The notes beneath the pieces are model-generated. The model was not told where the DNA came from. It did no database searches and worked only from the letters and a program-made list of their open reading frames with translations. The position numbers and the translations under genes were made by a program. From CAIVAT01 sp037128705 (GTDB lineage Bacteria > Bacteroidota > Bacteroidia > Bacteroidales > FEN-979): a stretch of DNA of 64,000 nt. Location: assembly GCA_037128705.1 (NCBI GenBank), contig JBAXVX010000019.1, forward strand, positions 14,291 to 78,290. Reading direction: 5' to 3'. Shown here piece after piece: positions 54,790-62,975 of this stretch (position 1 is its first letter; each line of letters starts with the position of its first letter).

Positions 54790-56727
54790 TTGACAAACTT
54801 CGACAAATATGCTTCAATCCTATTGGTGATTGTCAGTTTTTTCTCTGCCCTTTCTCCTGTCAATGCCCAAAACCTGAATGACACACTCGACCTCCCTGAA
54901 TTTGAGATTAAATCGAGTTTTGTCCTCGACAATCAAGGGTTTAAGCGATCAAAAATTGATTCATCCATCTTAATGCCGCAAATGAATGCCAATTTATCAG
55001 CCATCCTTTCGCAACACTCCACTATTTTCATAAAATCCTATGGGAATAGTTCCCTGGCCACTTCATCCTTCAGGGGAACTGCAGCACAGCACACACAGGT
55101 TGAATGGAATGGAATAAACCTCAATTCACCCATGCTTGGCCAGATTGATTTTTCGCAAATCCAGGTTTCGCAATTCGAAGGACTCGAAATTTTGTATGGG
55201 GCAGCGGGGATATCCCGGACTAGCGGGGCATTTGGAGGAGTCATTGATCTGGTGACCAGTCCCGATTGGACCAACCGCTTCAGCGCCACACTGGCTCAGA
55301 CATTGGCCAGTTTCGATACATACACCACCAATGTGAATGCGATTGCCGGGAACAATTCTCTCCAATCCCACACCAAAATTGGATTCTCCACAGCCCTGAA
55401 TGATTTTCCCTTCAGGAATGATACAGGGGGAGTCACCTATCAGCAAAACGCATCAAACAAGTTTTATGACCTGTCCCAGGAATTCTTCTGGAAAATTCAT
55501 GATAAACATATGTTTTCGGCTAAAATCTGGTATAGCAACAATGATCGCAAACTCCCGTCAACAGCGTCTCAAACCGAATCCAGTCAGATTGAGTCCCAGA
55601 AAGATAATTCCCTGAGAACACTGATTGAATATAAATTTGTAGAGAAGAAATATAACATCCTGGTCAGGTCAGCCCTTGTATCACAATACATGCACTACAT
55701 TCAGGGAACCCTCATTGATGCCTCTTATCAATCCTATTCTTCAATTAACAGGATCAGATTTTCATATCATGGCATACATAATTTAACAATCAAACCCGGG
55801 GTGGATTACATCTATGACTGGGTCTATTCAGACTCATATGATGGTCTTAAAACACGCAGTACGACCAGCCTTTTTATTGAGGTGAATTATAACATCGGAA
55901 AAAAAATAGAAACCTCTCTGGTTCTGCGCGAAGATGTCATCGATGGGAAATTTATCCCGCTGGTACCTGCCATCGGAGCAGAGTATCGCCCTTTTAACAA
56001 AATCAACCTTGCTTTTTCTTCAAATCTTGCCCGAAATTATCGATATCCCACGTTGAACGACATGTTCTGGGAACTCTCAGGAAACCCCGATCTGAAACCT
56101 GAATTAAACTATTCTGCTGAATTTGGATCGACCTATAATTTTACCACAAAAAATAACAAACTATTCATTGAAGCGAGCGTTACAGGTTACTATTCCTGGA
56201 TTTACGATATGATCACCTGGATGCCGGTGGAAGGGAGCAACCTATGGAAACCGGAAAATGTCGATGAAGTATTGGCGAGGGGAGTAGAGGCGGGATTGAA
56301 TTTCAGACTGGAGATCCTCCATTTTAAATTCGGAATGATTAATAATTATAATTTCTGCCGCTCTACCTATGAAAAAACCAGCACCCCAAACGACAATAAA
56401 ATTGGGAAACAACTGATTTATGTGCCCGTACATACATTCAACTCAACGATTTCCCTGGAAAGATGGAAATTCTATATTATTTATAATTTTTCCTTTATAA
56501 GTAACAGATTTACAGGAAAAGACAACTTTTCCTATATGCCCGCGTATAACATATCGAATATTATTTTTGGGAAAAATATTGGTTTGAGAAATTTTATTTT
56601 ATCTTTACAACTTGAAATAAATAACCTGATGAATCTGGATTATCAATCCATTGCAAGCCGGCCAATGCCCGGAATTAATTATGCCTTGACACTCAAACTC
56701 AAACTTCCCACCACTATACGAAAGTAG
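54790..56727 (+). CDS. TonB-dependent outer-membrane receptor, BtuB-like
   Basis: A 645-residue receptor with a signal peptide (VIVSFFSALSPVNAQ), an N-terminal plug (SFRGTAAQHTQVEWNGINLN and LEILYGAAGISRTSGAFGG) and a 22-strand barrel ending in YALTLKLKLP. BtuB-size receptors of this kind take up cobalamin or similar metal-organic compounds. Start is TTG 54790; no ATG exists before the signal peptide, and the next Met is after it. It has no Sus-type SusD neighbour but is flanked by a T9SS protein and a propeller lipoprotein. I find no cobalamin riboswitch upstream. The substrate is thus inferred. Confidence 0.85.
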   Translation: MTNFDKYASILLVIVSFFSALSPVNAQNLNDTLDLPEFEIKSSFVLDNQGFKRSKIDSSILMPQMNANLSAILSQHSTIFIKSYGNSSLATSSFRGTAAQHTQVEWNGINLNSPMLGQIDFSQIQVSQFEGLEILYGAAGISRTSGAFGGVIDLVTSPDWTNRFSATLAQTLASFDTYTTNVNAIAGNNSLQSHTKIGFSTALNDFPFRNDTGGVTYQQNASNKFYDLSQEFFWKIHDKHMFSAKIWYSNNDRKLPSTASQTESSQIESQKDNSLRTLIEYKFVEKKYNILVRSALVSQYMHYIQGTLIDASYQSYSSINRIRFSYHGIHNLTIKPGVDYIYDWVYSDSYDGLKTRSTTSLFIEVNYNIGKKIETSLVLREDVIDGKFIPLVPAIGAEYRPFNKINLAFSSNLARNYRYPTLNDMFWELSGNPDLKPELNYSAEFGSTYNFTTKNNKLFIEASVTGYYSWIYDMITWMPVEGSNLWKPENVDEVLARGVEAGLNFRLEILHFKFGMINNYNFCRSTYEKTSTPNDNKIGKQLIYVPVHTFNSTISLERWKFYIIYNFSFISNRFTGKDNFSYMPAYNISNIIFGKNIGLRNFILSLQLEINNLMNLDYQSIASRPMPGINYALTLKLKLPTTIRK

Positions 56728-56750
56728 ATTATTCATCAAACAAGCTGAAA

Positions 56751-57872
56751 GTGAGCAAATTAATTATTTTTTTTCATAGTTTACTCTTACTCTGTTTCAT
56801 CCTCTATCTCTCCATTTTCCAGGTTTCCTGCTCCAAAGAGCCGGTTCGTGAACAAATTATTGTACCGCCCGATACGACCCCTTTGCCTGTTACCTATGAA
56901 GGTGGAATTTTCGTAGTAAATGAGGGCAATTATAATTGGGGAAATGCCTCGGTGACCTTTCTTGACAATAAAAACAACACGGTCGTTCAGGATATTTTCA
57001 TGAAGTCGAACGACAGAAGTCTTGGCGATGTGGCTGAATCAATGAAAATAAACGGCAATTTAGGATATATCGTTATCAATAATTCAAATCGTATTGAGGT
57101 GGTTTCCCTGAAGGATTTTAAATCTGTCAAATCCATTACCGGGCTTTTCTCTCCTCGATACATGGAAATTATCGATTCCAACAAAGCCTACGTTACAAAC
57201 CTTCAGAAAAACATTTCAATTGTTGATTTGAACCATAATTTAATAACAGGGACCATCAAAACCTCCACGTGGACTGAAAATCTGATACGGTTTGATAAAT
57301 ACATGTTTGTGACTTCTATCGGCGCCTTCAGTAAGCCAAGTTCTCAAAGGAAAGCACAGGTTTTTGTTATTGACACTCAAACTGACGCTATAGTCGACAG
57401 CATTGAAACAGGGAAGGAACCCATCGGGATCGTAATTGATAAAAAACAGAAGATTTGGGTATTATGCTCCGGAGGATATGACAATTTTGAACCTCACAGC
57501 CTGATGCGTATTAATCCTGAACTGCGTCTTGTAGAAAAAGTATTTACTTTCCCCAATTCCGGCGAAGTGCCCAGTCGGTTGAATATAAACGCTACCGGCG
57601 ATACAATGTACTTTATAAAAAGCGGCGTGATTCAAATGCCGGTCACCGCTTCAGAATTACCATCCCAACCTTTGATTGCCTCTGATGGACGCCTGTTTTA
57701 CGGTCTTGCAATTGATCCAAACACCGGGCATATATTTGTGAGTGATGCCAAAGATTATGTTCAGAATGGCACTGCATATGAATATAGTGTAAATGGAACC
57801 ATGCTCAGGCAATACACAACCGGCAGAATTCCCGGATCCTTCTGTTTTACGAAAAACAGCCCCGGGAAGTGA
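56751..57872 (+). CDS. YncE-like beta-propeller surface lipoprotein, BtuG-like
   Basis: A 373-residue lipoprotein (lipobox FQVSC, Cys about residue 27). The mature part repeats four-stranded propeller blades: GGIFVVNEGNYNWGNASVTF, LGYIVINNSNRIEVV, KAYVTNLQKNISIVDL and VFVIDTQTDAIVDSIETG. In gut Bacteroides, the BtuG propeller binds cobalamin very tightly on the surface and hands it to BtuB; this protein and its place after the BtuB-like receptor fit that arrangement. Start is GTG 56751. It begins 23 bp after the receptor gene. DUF5074-type surface proteins of other function remain possible. Confidence 0.82.
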   Translation: MSKLIIFFHSLLLLCFILYLSIFQVSCSKEPVREQIIVPPDTTPLPVTYEGGIFVVNEGNYNWGNASVTFLDNKNNTVVQDIFMKSNDRSLGDVAESMKINGNLGYIVINNSNRIEVVSLKDFKSVKSITGLFSPRYMEIIDSNKAYVTNLQKNISIVDLNHNLITGTIKTSTWTENLIRFDKYMFVTSIGAFSKPSSQRKAQVFVIDTQTDAIVDSIETGKEPIGIVIDKKQKIWVLCSGGYDNFEPHSLMRINPELRLVEKVFTFPNSGEVPSRLNINATGDTMYFIKSGVIQMPVTASELPSQPLIASDGRLFYGLAIDPNTGHIFVSDAKDYVQNGTAYEYSVNGTMLRQYTTGRIPGSFCFTKNSPGK

Positions 57873-57878
57873 TTCTCA

Positions 57879-58520
57879 TCATACGGCTTCCATTTCCCTT
57901 ATTATCTCAACCAGTTCACTCAGAATCATTGCTGTAGCTCCCCAAATAATATTTCCGTCAATCACATAGGAGGGAACTTTCAGGTTAAAACCCAACCTGA
58001 GTTTCATCTTCTTCATCTGGAAATTTTTTGAATCCAGTAAATCCTTAATATCTATTTCAACGACCCGTGCAACCTCTTTGGGATCAGCCATAAACACAGG
58101 TTTAGTAGCCTGATATCCCACAACAGGAGTAACCATGAAATTGCTTGGTGGAATGTACATTTCCGTAAGCTGTCCTATGATCTGTATCTGTGTCGGATCA
58201 ACTCCGATTTCTTCCTTTGCTTCACGCAATGCGGTAAAAATAAGGCTCTCATCATCCTCCTCGTATTTTCCGCCTGGCAAACTAATCTGACCACTGTGTA
58301 TCCCTTTATATTCCGGGCGGAGCATCAGCACCAGACCAATGCCGTCTTCGATCGGATAAAAAAGGATTAAAACACTGCTCTGAATGGCATCCAGACCATG
58401 GGAAAAGTTCATCATCTCCTGAATTCGCACCAGCGACGACATCTTTAATTGTGCTGATCTGCCAGGAAGGGGCTTTTTCAAACGATCTTCAAGTAAAAGG
58501 ATAAACCTTGTCAACTCCAT
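57879..58520 (-). CDS. Nudix hydrolase, CoA pyrophosphatase-like
   Basis: A 213-residue cytoplasmic enzyme that would split the pyrophosphate of CoA derivatives or similar nucleotides. The Nudix box is GGKYEEDDESLIFTALREAK followed by EEIG; the extra residue before the Glu is typical of the NudL/CoAse group. A downstream GQLTEMYIPPSNFMV segment is the CoA-Nudix signature. It converges with the propeller lipoprotein (6-bp gap) and is divergent from clpS. A -7 box (TACCTTTG) is at complement 58541-58548. Confidence 0.9.
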   Translation of the reverse strand: MELTRFILLLEDRLKKPLPGRSAQLKMSSLVRIQEMMNFSHGLDAIQSSVLILFYPIEDGIGLVLMLRPEYKGIHSGQISLPGGKYEEDDESLIFTALREAKEEIGVDPTQIQIIGQLTEMYIPPSNFMVTPVVGYQATKPVFMADPKEVARVVEIDIKDLLDSKNFQMKKMKLRLGFNLKVPSYVIDGNIIWGATAMILSELVEIIREMEAV

Positions 58521-58598
58521 AACCCGGTGATTTTTCGATCCAAAGGTACATGTTTGAAGTCAAATTATTTGTAATTTTGCGGATGAAATTCAACCTCT

Positions 58599-58871
58599 AT
58601 GGTCAAGCAGAAAGATAATCCTTCCTCAATAAACCAGGATAGTTCCGGGGTAATTCGGGCATTGATTCTTTTTAATGATGACTTTAATACATTTGATTTC
58701 GTCATCCAATCGCTGATAGAAGTGTGTAATCACGAACCTGAGCAGGCTGAACAATGTGCAATGATTGCTCATTTCAAAGGAAAATGCAGTGTTAAAGCAG
58801 GAGATTTTTACGAAATTAAACCCCTGTGCGACGAAATGACTATGCGGGGCCTGACCTCCGCCATAGAGTAA
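58599..58871 (+). CDS. clpS: ATP-dependent Clp protease adaptor ClpS
   Basis: A 90-residue N-degron recognin that hands substrates with Leu, Phe, Trp or Tyr N-termini to ClpA. Motifs: LILFNDDFNTFDFVIQSL (contains the NDD substrate pocket), CNHEPEQAEQCAMIAHFKGK and the GDFYEIKP end. A -7 box TAATTTTG lies at 58572-58579. Aat, which makes such N-degrons, is at 46083. No clpA is in the window. Confidence 0.92.
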   Translation: MVKQKDNPSSINQDSSGVIRALILFNDDFNTFDFVIQSLIEVCNHEPEQAEQCAMIAHFKGKCSVKAGDFYEIKPLCDEMTMRGLTSAIE

Positions 58872-59016
58872 TGCACAGGTTATTCACCATTTCTCTCACA
58901 CCCTGACATTGGCCTTCCAGAACACCTTTAATTTCAAGTAGTTACTCAATATTTTTTATTAACAATTTGTTGATAACTATTGTGTAAAATTTGTTTATAT
59001 CTGGCTACGAAAAAAC

Positions 59017-59048
59017 TTGCATTCAGCTATTCAGTTAAAGTATATTTG
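59017..59048 (+). promoter_or_regulatory. Bacteroidota-type promoter of the structured RNA
   Basis: TTG at 59017-59019, a 21-bp spacer and TATATTTG at 59041-59048 match the primary sigma pattern. The predicted start, about 59051, coincides with the first base pairs of the RNA's closing helix. This supports an independent transcript. Confidence 0.6.
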
Positions 59049-59390
59049 GCGCTCAAGCGAGCGATAAAAGGTCCGCAACAAAAACCGGAAGGCGAAAGTA
59101 GGATCCATCAGGTACCAGCACTCCCGACCAGGCTCCAAAGAGGAACAGACCGCAAGGTATAAACCGATAAGGAGCAGGTTTTTGAAACAGGATCCAATTC
59201 CAAAGCGGCCCGCAAGGGTAGTCGAAGAAAAGGATCAGGCAGAAAGGGGAGGGGAAACCCCGACAGAGTAAGCCAACCACAATAACAGTAGCTTGAGCGC
59301 ATCAGAAGGTCACGGCCAACTGATGACGAGATGGGAACCGCTTCGGCCAGAGGTGGTTCCCATCGGTGCTTTTAGGCAGCACCTTATATT
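59049..59390 (+). ncRNA. Structured non-coding RNA, about 340 nt, family not recognised
   Basis: No coding frame fits this 531-bp gap between clpS and the reductase gene, but dense complementary segments do. A perfect 10-bp closing helix joins GCGCTCAAGC (59049-59058) to GCTTGAGCGC (59291-59300). Inside, ACC-GCAA-GGT (59149-59158 region) and CCC-GCAA-GGG (59209-59218 region) are GNRA tetraloop hairpins, GGGG-AAA-CCCC (59251-59261) is another, GCTCC/GGAGC (59132-59136 with 59171-59175) and two GGATCC segments (59101, 59190) can pair. The 3' part has ATCAG/CTGAT (59301-59305, 59320-59324), a perfect 10-bp stem GATGGGAACC/GGTTCCCATC (59330-59339 with 59355-59364), and a terminator-like GGTGCT/AGCACC hairpin (59365-59370, 59378-59383). 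Purine-rich linkers resemble compact ribozyme or omega-type RNAs. A promoter ends at 59048. Confidence 0.75.
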
Positions 59391-59402
59391 AATCCCGGAC
59401 CC

Positions 59403-60167
59403 TTATAAAATAAACGGGAGGAGTGCATTCCTTTTGGGAGGATAGTCCGGAAAAGTTTCTTTATACCATTTGTGATGATGCAACGCGCGGGGCATCAGGT
59501 TAACCAAGGTCCAAACAGCAAAGGTCAGTGCCGGGGAACACCATGTCATCATCGCAAACCCCGACCATTCAACAATCTCACCGAAATGGTTGGGACATGA
59601 TACATAGCGGAAAAATCCCTTTATAGGAATGACGTATCCTGTTTCGCCTGGTTTCCGCAGATGGATCAGAATATTATCTGACTGCCAGTTAATAAACATG
59701 CCAAAAAAGAAAATAACCACACCGGCAATAAACCGCGGGTCTGATAAATAAACTATTGGATATTGCGCTTCAGTCGCAATTGTACCGAAGTAATATCCGT
59801 TAATAAATCCGTTGACAAAATTGAATCCGATGGCCATGAACACAATAGCAAGTGGCATTTTCTTTCCTTTCGTGCGGAGACGGAAAGGGAAAATACATGT
59901 ACGGTTAACATAATGCAACACCCACATTCCAAAAAAAATCCAGGTAACCGACGGATGGCTGCCGGACCCAAAAAGGTAAAAGCCGGCAAAAACAAGCAAT
60001 GCCGGTAATTCCATTAAGATCCAGCCAGCACGGTTATCGATCATAGCTCCCCATTTCAAAGTGGCATGTCTGCCATAGGGAGCTACAACCCGAATAACGA
60101 CAGGAAAAATAAAGATCGCAACGGCCAGCCAGGCATAAACGATAAAGTAAAAAGTAGATTCTTGCAT
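59403..60167 (-). CDS. 3-oxo-5-alpha-steroid 4-dehydrogenase (steroid 5-alpha-reductase) family protein
   Basis: A 254-residue membrane enzyme almost the size of human SRD5A1/2, with about seven helices. C-terminal motifs are near-identical in pattern to the steroid reductases: SCPNHFGEIVEWSGFA, RALHHHKWYKETFPDYPPKR and NALLPFIL. Residues that in SRD5A2 bind the steroid and act in catalysis appear retained: Glu in LMELPALLVF (E53, matching E57) and Tyr in VLHYVNRT (Y86, matching Y91). It would reduce the delta-4 bond of 3-oxo-steroids or a lipid with a similar enone using NADPH. It is 11 bp downstream of the 3-beta-HSD-like gene and in one operon with it. Confidence 0.9.
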   Translation of the reverse strand: MQESTFYFIVYAWLAVAIFIFPVVIRVVAPYGRHATLKWGAMIDNRAGWILMELPALLVFAGFYLFGSGSHPSVTWIFFGMWVLHYVNRTCIFPFRLRTKGKKMPLAIVFMAIGFNFVNGFINGYYFGTIATEAQYPIVYLSDPRFIAGVVIFFFGMFINWQSDNILIHLRKPGETGYVIPIKGFFRYVSCPNHFGEIVEWSGFAMMTWCSPALTFAVWTLVNLMPRALHHHKWYKETFPDYPPKRNALLPFIL

Positions 60168-60178
60168 CTTACAGGCAG

Positions 60179-61159
60179 TTATTTTATATATGAATTAGAT
60201 TTAAGCCAAATTAAAAAGTCTTCAATTGTCGCTGAAAGGGGACGCGGGTTAAAATTAAGCGCCTTCCTTGCCTTGGCATTGCTGATATCCCTGTTTCCCT
60301 CCGTGATGATTGTCAACGATTCACTGGTATATAATGGTTTTACCCCCGAAATTTTACTGTAAAGTGTAATAAAGGGCAATCCAACCCGTGCAATCCAAAT
60401 TGGCAAAACAGTATGCACCGTTTTTCTTCCTGAATGCAGTTGAATCAAGGCGGAGAACTCTTCTAAACTATGCCAGTGACCCGAAAGAAGGTATTTTTCA
60501 CCGGTTTTCCCCATCTCAATGGCATTGATGGCAGCAGCTGTTATATCTCTTACATCAACCCAATCATAACCTCCGGGAACCAGGGATGGTATCTTGTGAT
60601 TGTAAATATCAATCACTGCATTTCCAATAAGGGATGGTTCTGGGTCGGCAGGACCGATGATGGCTGTCGGACTCAGCACAAGTGCGTCCAGCCCATTTTT
60701 AACTGCTTCCATAACTGCACGTTCTCCGGCTGCCTTTGATCGATCATAGGCAAATCCTTCATGTTCGACCAACGGCCGGGTTTCATCCAGCAAATGACCC
60801 AGGGGATGTTGTTGAAACGCATGAATAGAGCTGAAATGGATCAATCGTTTTGTTTTAAACTCACGGGCCAGTGCAAGAATATTCCTCGGACCTTCCGTGT
60901 TGATTTTTTTAACCATTCCAGTACGGTCGCCCTCAATGGATATTTTTGCTGCCAGATGAAAAATCACTTCAGTTTCATCAAAAAGGGGTCTTAAAGATTT
61001 CGGATCAAGTACATCTCCATTGATGATCTCTACGGGTATGTTTCTCAGGCCTTGTGCATGTTTATGAGTCAGCGCTTTTACCTGATGGCCTTGTTCTATA
61101 AGGGATTTACAAAGATTTACGCCGACATGTCCGTTGGCGCCGGTTACAGCAATTTTCAT
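60179..61159 (-). CDS. Extended SDR, 3-beta-hydroxysteroid-dehydrogenase/epimerase-like
   Basis: A 326-residue extended SDR. The NAD(P) motif is TGANGHVGVNL, and the YxxxK pair is in FAYDRSKAAGE, preceded by LIHFSSIHAFQ with the catalytic Ser. The protein belongs to the broad NAD-dependent epimerase/dehydratase group that includes 3-beta-HSD and dihydroflavonol reductases. Its substrate is not fixed by sequence. It is the first gene of a two-gene operon with the steroid-reductase homologue (11-bp gap). A -7 box (TATTTTTG, complement 61180-61187) is upstream. Confidence 0.85.
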   Translation of the reverse strand: MKIAVTGANGHVGVNLCKSLIEQGHQVKALTHKHAQGLRNIPVEIINGDVLDPKSLRPLFDETEVIFHLAAKISIEGDRTGMVKKINTEGPRNILALAREFKTKRLIHFSSIHAFQQHPLGHLLDETRPLVEHEGFAYDRSKAAGERAVMEAVKNGLDALVLSPTAIIGPADPEPSLIGNAVIDIYNHKIPSLVPGGYDWVDVRDITAAAINAIEMGKTGEKYLLSGHWHSLEEFSALIQLHSGRKTVHTVLPIWIARVGLPFITLYSKISGVKPLYTSESLTIITEGNRDISNAKARKALNFNPRPLSATIEDFLIWLKSNSYIK

Positions 61160-61258
61160 TAAAAGTTGGTGTTAGGGGGCAAAAATAGGAATATTCCATC
61201 GAAATGTTGCGTTGTATTTTGAGATGACTTAATTTTACATTACGCTAAAACAAATAAA

Positions 61259-62257
61259 ATGAAAACATTTAAGAAAATTCTCTTGTGGCTGCTTGGGATT
61301 CTGGCGGTCCTAATTATTGTATCATTCCTCTTGCCGAAGACTTACAAAGTTGAGCGGACGGTTTTTATTAAAGCGCATAACCAGACCATTTATGATTTAA
61401 CTGCAAACTTTTCAAAGTGGATACTTTGGGTACCATGGACTAAAACGATGGATTCCACGGCAATTTTCGAAATCCAGGGAAAAGAGGGCGAAGTTGGAAC
61501 AATTTGGAAATGGAATGGGAAGAAAATGGGTGAAGGATCCATGACCTCGACGGAATATCAGAATGGAAAGTTAATTGCTTATAATCTCTCGTTTCAGCAG
61601 GGGAAATACCAAAGCAAGGGAAAAATCACGATTGAAGATGGTGATTCCTGTAAGGTAAGCTGGATTGATGGAGGAGATCTCGGGTATAACCCGATTGCAC
61701 GTTACATGGGACTGATGATGGAAAAGATGATGGGACCGGATTTTGAAAAAGGGCTGGCAAAGCTTAAAAAAGTAGCCGAAGAACGCGATGGATGGCCCCG
61801 GATCGAAGAAAATATCATACCAGCCCAAACGGTGATTATGATATGCGATTCAGCCGGACCCAAAGAATATGGTGCCGTGATGGGTAAAGCCTTTGGCGAA
61901 TTATATGGTTTTATTAAAACCAGCAAACTTGTTCAAAAAGGGGCGCCATTTGCTGCTTACCTCAAATGGGATTCGGTAACCTATTTTTCCGTGATGAATA
62001 TCTGTATCCCTGTTGAAAAGGCTGAAAAGGGGAAAGGACGGATACAGGTTTCAAACCTACCAGAACAAAAAGGAGTTCAGGCAATCTATTTTGGACCCTA
62101 TAACAAAACTGAATCAGCTTATCGGGCACTCGCAGCATACATAAAAGCATCAGGTAAGGTTGAAGCCGGAGGACCATCTGAAATTTACATCACCAATCCG
62201 ATGGTTGAGAAAGATACCTTGAAATGGGAAACACACATCTTTTTCCCTGCTAAATGA
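61259..62257 (+). CDS. Membrane-anchored SRPBCC plus GyrI-like domain protein
   Basis: A 332-residue protein with one N-terminal helix (ILLWLLGILAVLIIVSFLL). An SRPBCC/polyketide-cyclase-like domain spans about 33-165 (VERTVFIKAHNQTIYDLTA and KVSWIDGGDLGYNP). A GyrI-like small-molecule-binding domain follows (about 185-332, ending in LKWETHIFFPAK). Such proteins bind hydrophobic ligands in their cavity; none has a known ligand here. It is divergent from the steroid-type operon, which makes a lipid ligand attractive but unproven. Confidence 0.82.
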   Translation: MKTFKKILLWLLGILAVLIIVSFLLPKTYKVERTVFIKAHNQTIYDLTANFSKWILWVPWTKTMDSTAIFEIQGKEGEVGTIWKWNGKKMGEGSMTSTEYQNGKLIAYNLSFQQGKYQSKGKITIEDGDSCKVSWIDGGDLGYNPIARYMGLMMEKMMGPDFEKGLAKLKKVAEERDGWPRIEENIIPAQTVIMICDSAGPKEYGAVMGKAFGELYGFIKTSKLVQKGAPFAAYLKWDSVTYFSVMNICIPVEKAEKGKGRIQVSNLPEQKGVQAIYFGPYNKTESAYRALAAYIKASGKVEAGGPSEIYITNPMVEKDTLKWETHIFFPAK

Positions 62258-62473
62258 TCCGGGAAATAATTCTTATAATTAATATTGGGAGGACAATTAA
62301 CTGTTTCTAAACAAAATATATTGTTCTTTGTAATCTGTTGAAAATCTGCGATTTTCTAATTCATATTGAGTTTTCTGCAATTTGAGTTACATTTTATTTC
62401 AACAATCGTGCGTACGTTTGTACAAACCCAAAATTTCACACTTTCTTTCAATCAATTCTTTCCTTCAAACTAT
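62258..62473. other. AT-rich gap without recognisable gene
   Basis: No ORF or RNA signature is evident. A perfect 12-bp palindrome GTTTGTACAAAC lies at 62416-62427, with a TACGTTTG -7-like box at 62413-62420. It might be an operator or promoter, but no gene starts downstream on the plus strand. Confidence 0.4.
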
Positions 62474-62827
62474 TCATTTTAGTTTTTCCTTCAGTATTTT
62501 GATCAGGTCTTGAAGGTTTTGCTTGTCTTGCTCCAGCTCGACTATCCTGGCTTCTAATCGCTCAATGTCATTTGTATCAGACTTCCTTTCGATTTTATCT
62601 TGTTCCATGAACCAGTAATCAACTGGCATGTCAAGTTCCTCTGAAATCTTCGCCAGAGTTGATATTTTTAACGTTCCATTTTTCAAGGAATAGCGAAATC
62701 CGTTTTCAGTCAGCCCTCTCTCATTTGGATATTTCTCCTTTAATTGCTTTAAAAAGTCTTTGATGTGCAATTTTCGATCCAACAAGCACCTTGAAATTTT
62801 TGTTCCAAAATCTTTTACGCTGTCCAT
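62474..62827 (-). CDS. XRE-type helix-turn-helix regulator with C-terminal coiled coil
   Basis: A 117-residue protein. Residues about 10-75 look like an HTH_XRE-type domain (FRYSLKNGTLKISTLAKISE followed by ELDMPVDYWF). The last 40 residues (ERLEARIVELEQDKQNLQDL) form a coiled coil for dimerisation. Similar short regulators occur in Bacteroidota mobile elements. A perfect 14-bp palindrome upstream (62873-62886) is a candidate operator. It is divergent from the orphan gene at 62976 across 148 bp. Confidence 0.8.
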   Translation of the reverse strand: MDSVKDFGTKISRCLLDRKLHIKDFLKQLKEKYPNERGLTENGFRYSLKNGTLKISTLAKISEELDMPVDYWFMEQDKIERKSDTNDIERLEARIVELEQDKQNLQDLIKILKEKLK

Positions 62828-62872
62828 TTCAGTCAGTTAAATTTGTTTTCATTATCAATAAATGTGTATTAG

Positions 62873-62886
62873 CATAATTAATTATG
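62873..62886. promoter_or_regulatory. Candidate operator palindrome
   Basis: CATAATTAATTATG is a perfect 14-bp palindrome. It overlaps a plus-strand -7 box, TATGTTTG at 62883-62890. Binding of the neighbouring XRE regulator here would block transcription of the 62976 gene. This is inference. Confidence 0.45.
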
Positions 62887-62975
62887 TTTGTATATAAATT
62901 AATTGTTTCTTTGCCGGCTCAAAAAAATAACAGCTTAACGACAATTAACTCACTTACAACGAACAAAACTACAAC

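Noticed and set aside
59049..59390. Structured RNA as a retron msr-msd, RNase P RNA or tmRNA
   Set aside because: No reverse transcriptase is adjacent; the conserved RNase P blocks (GAGGAAAGTCC and ACAGAA) and the tmRNA ends are absent.
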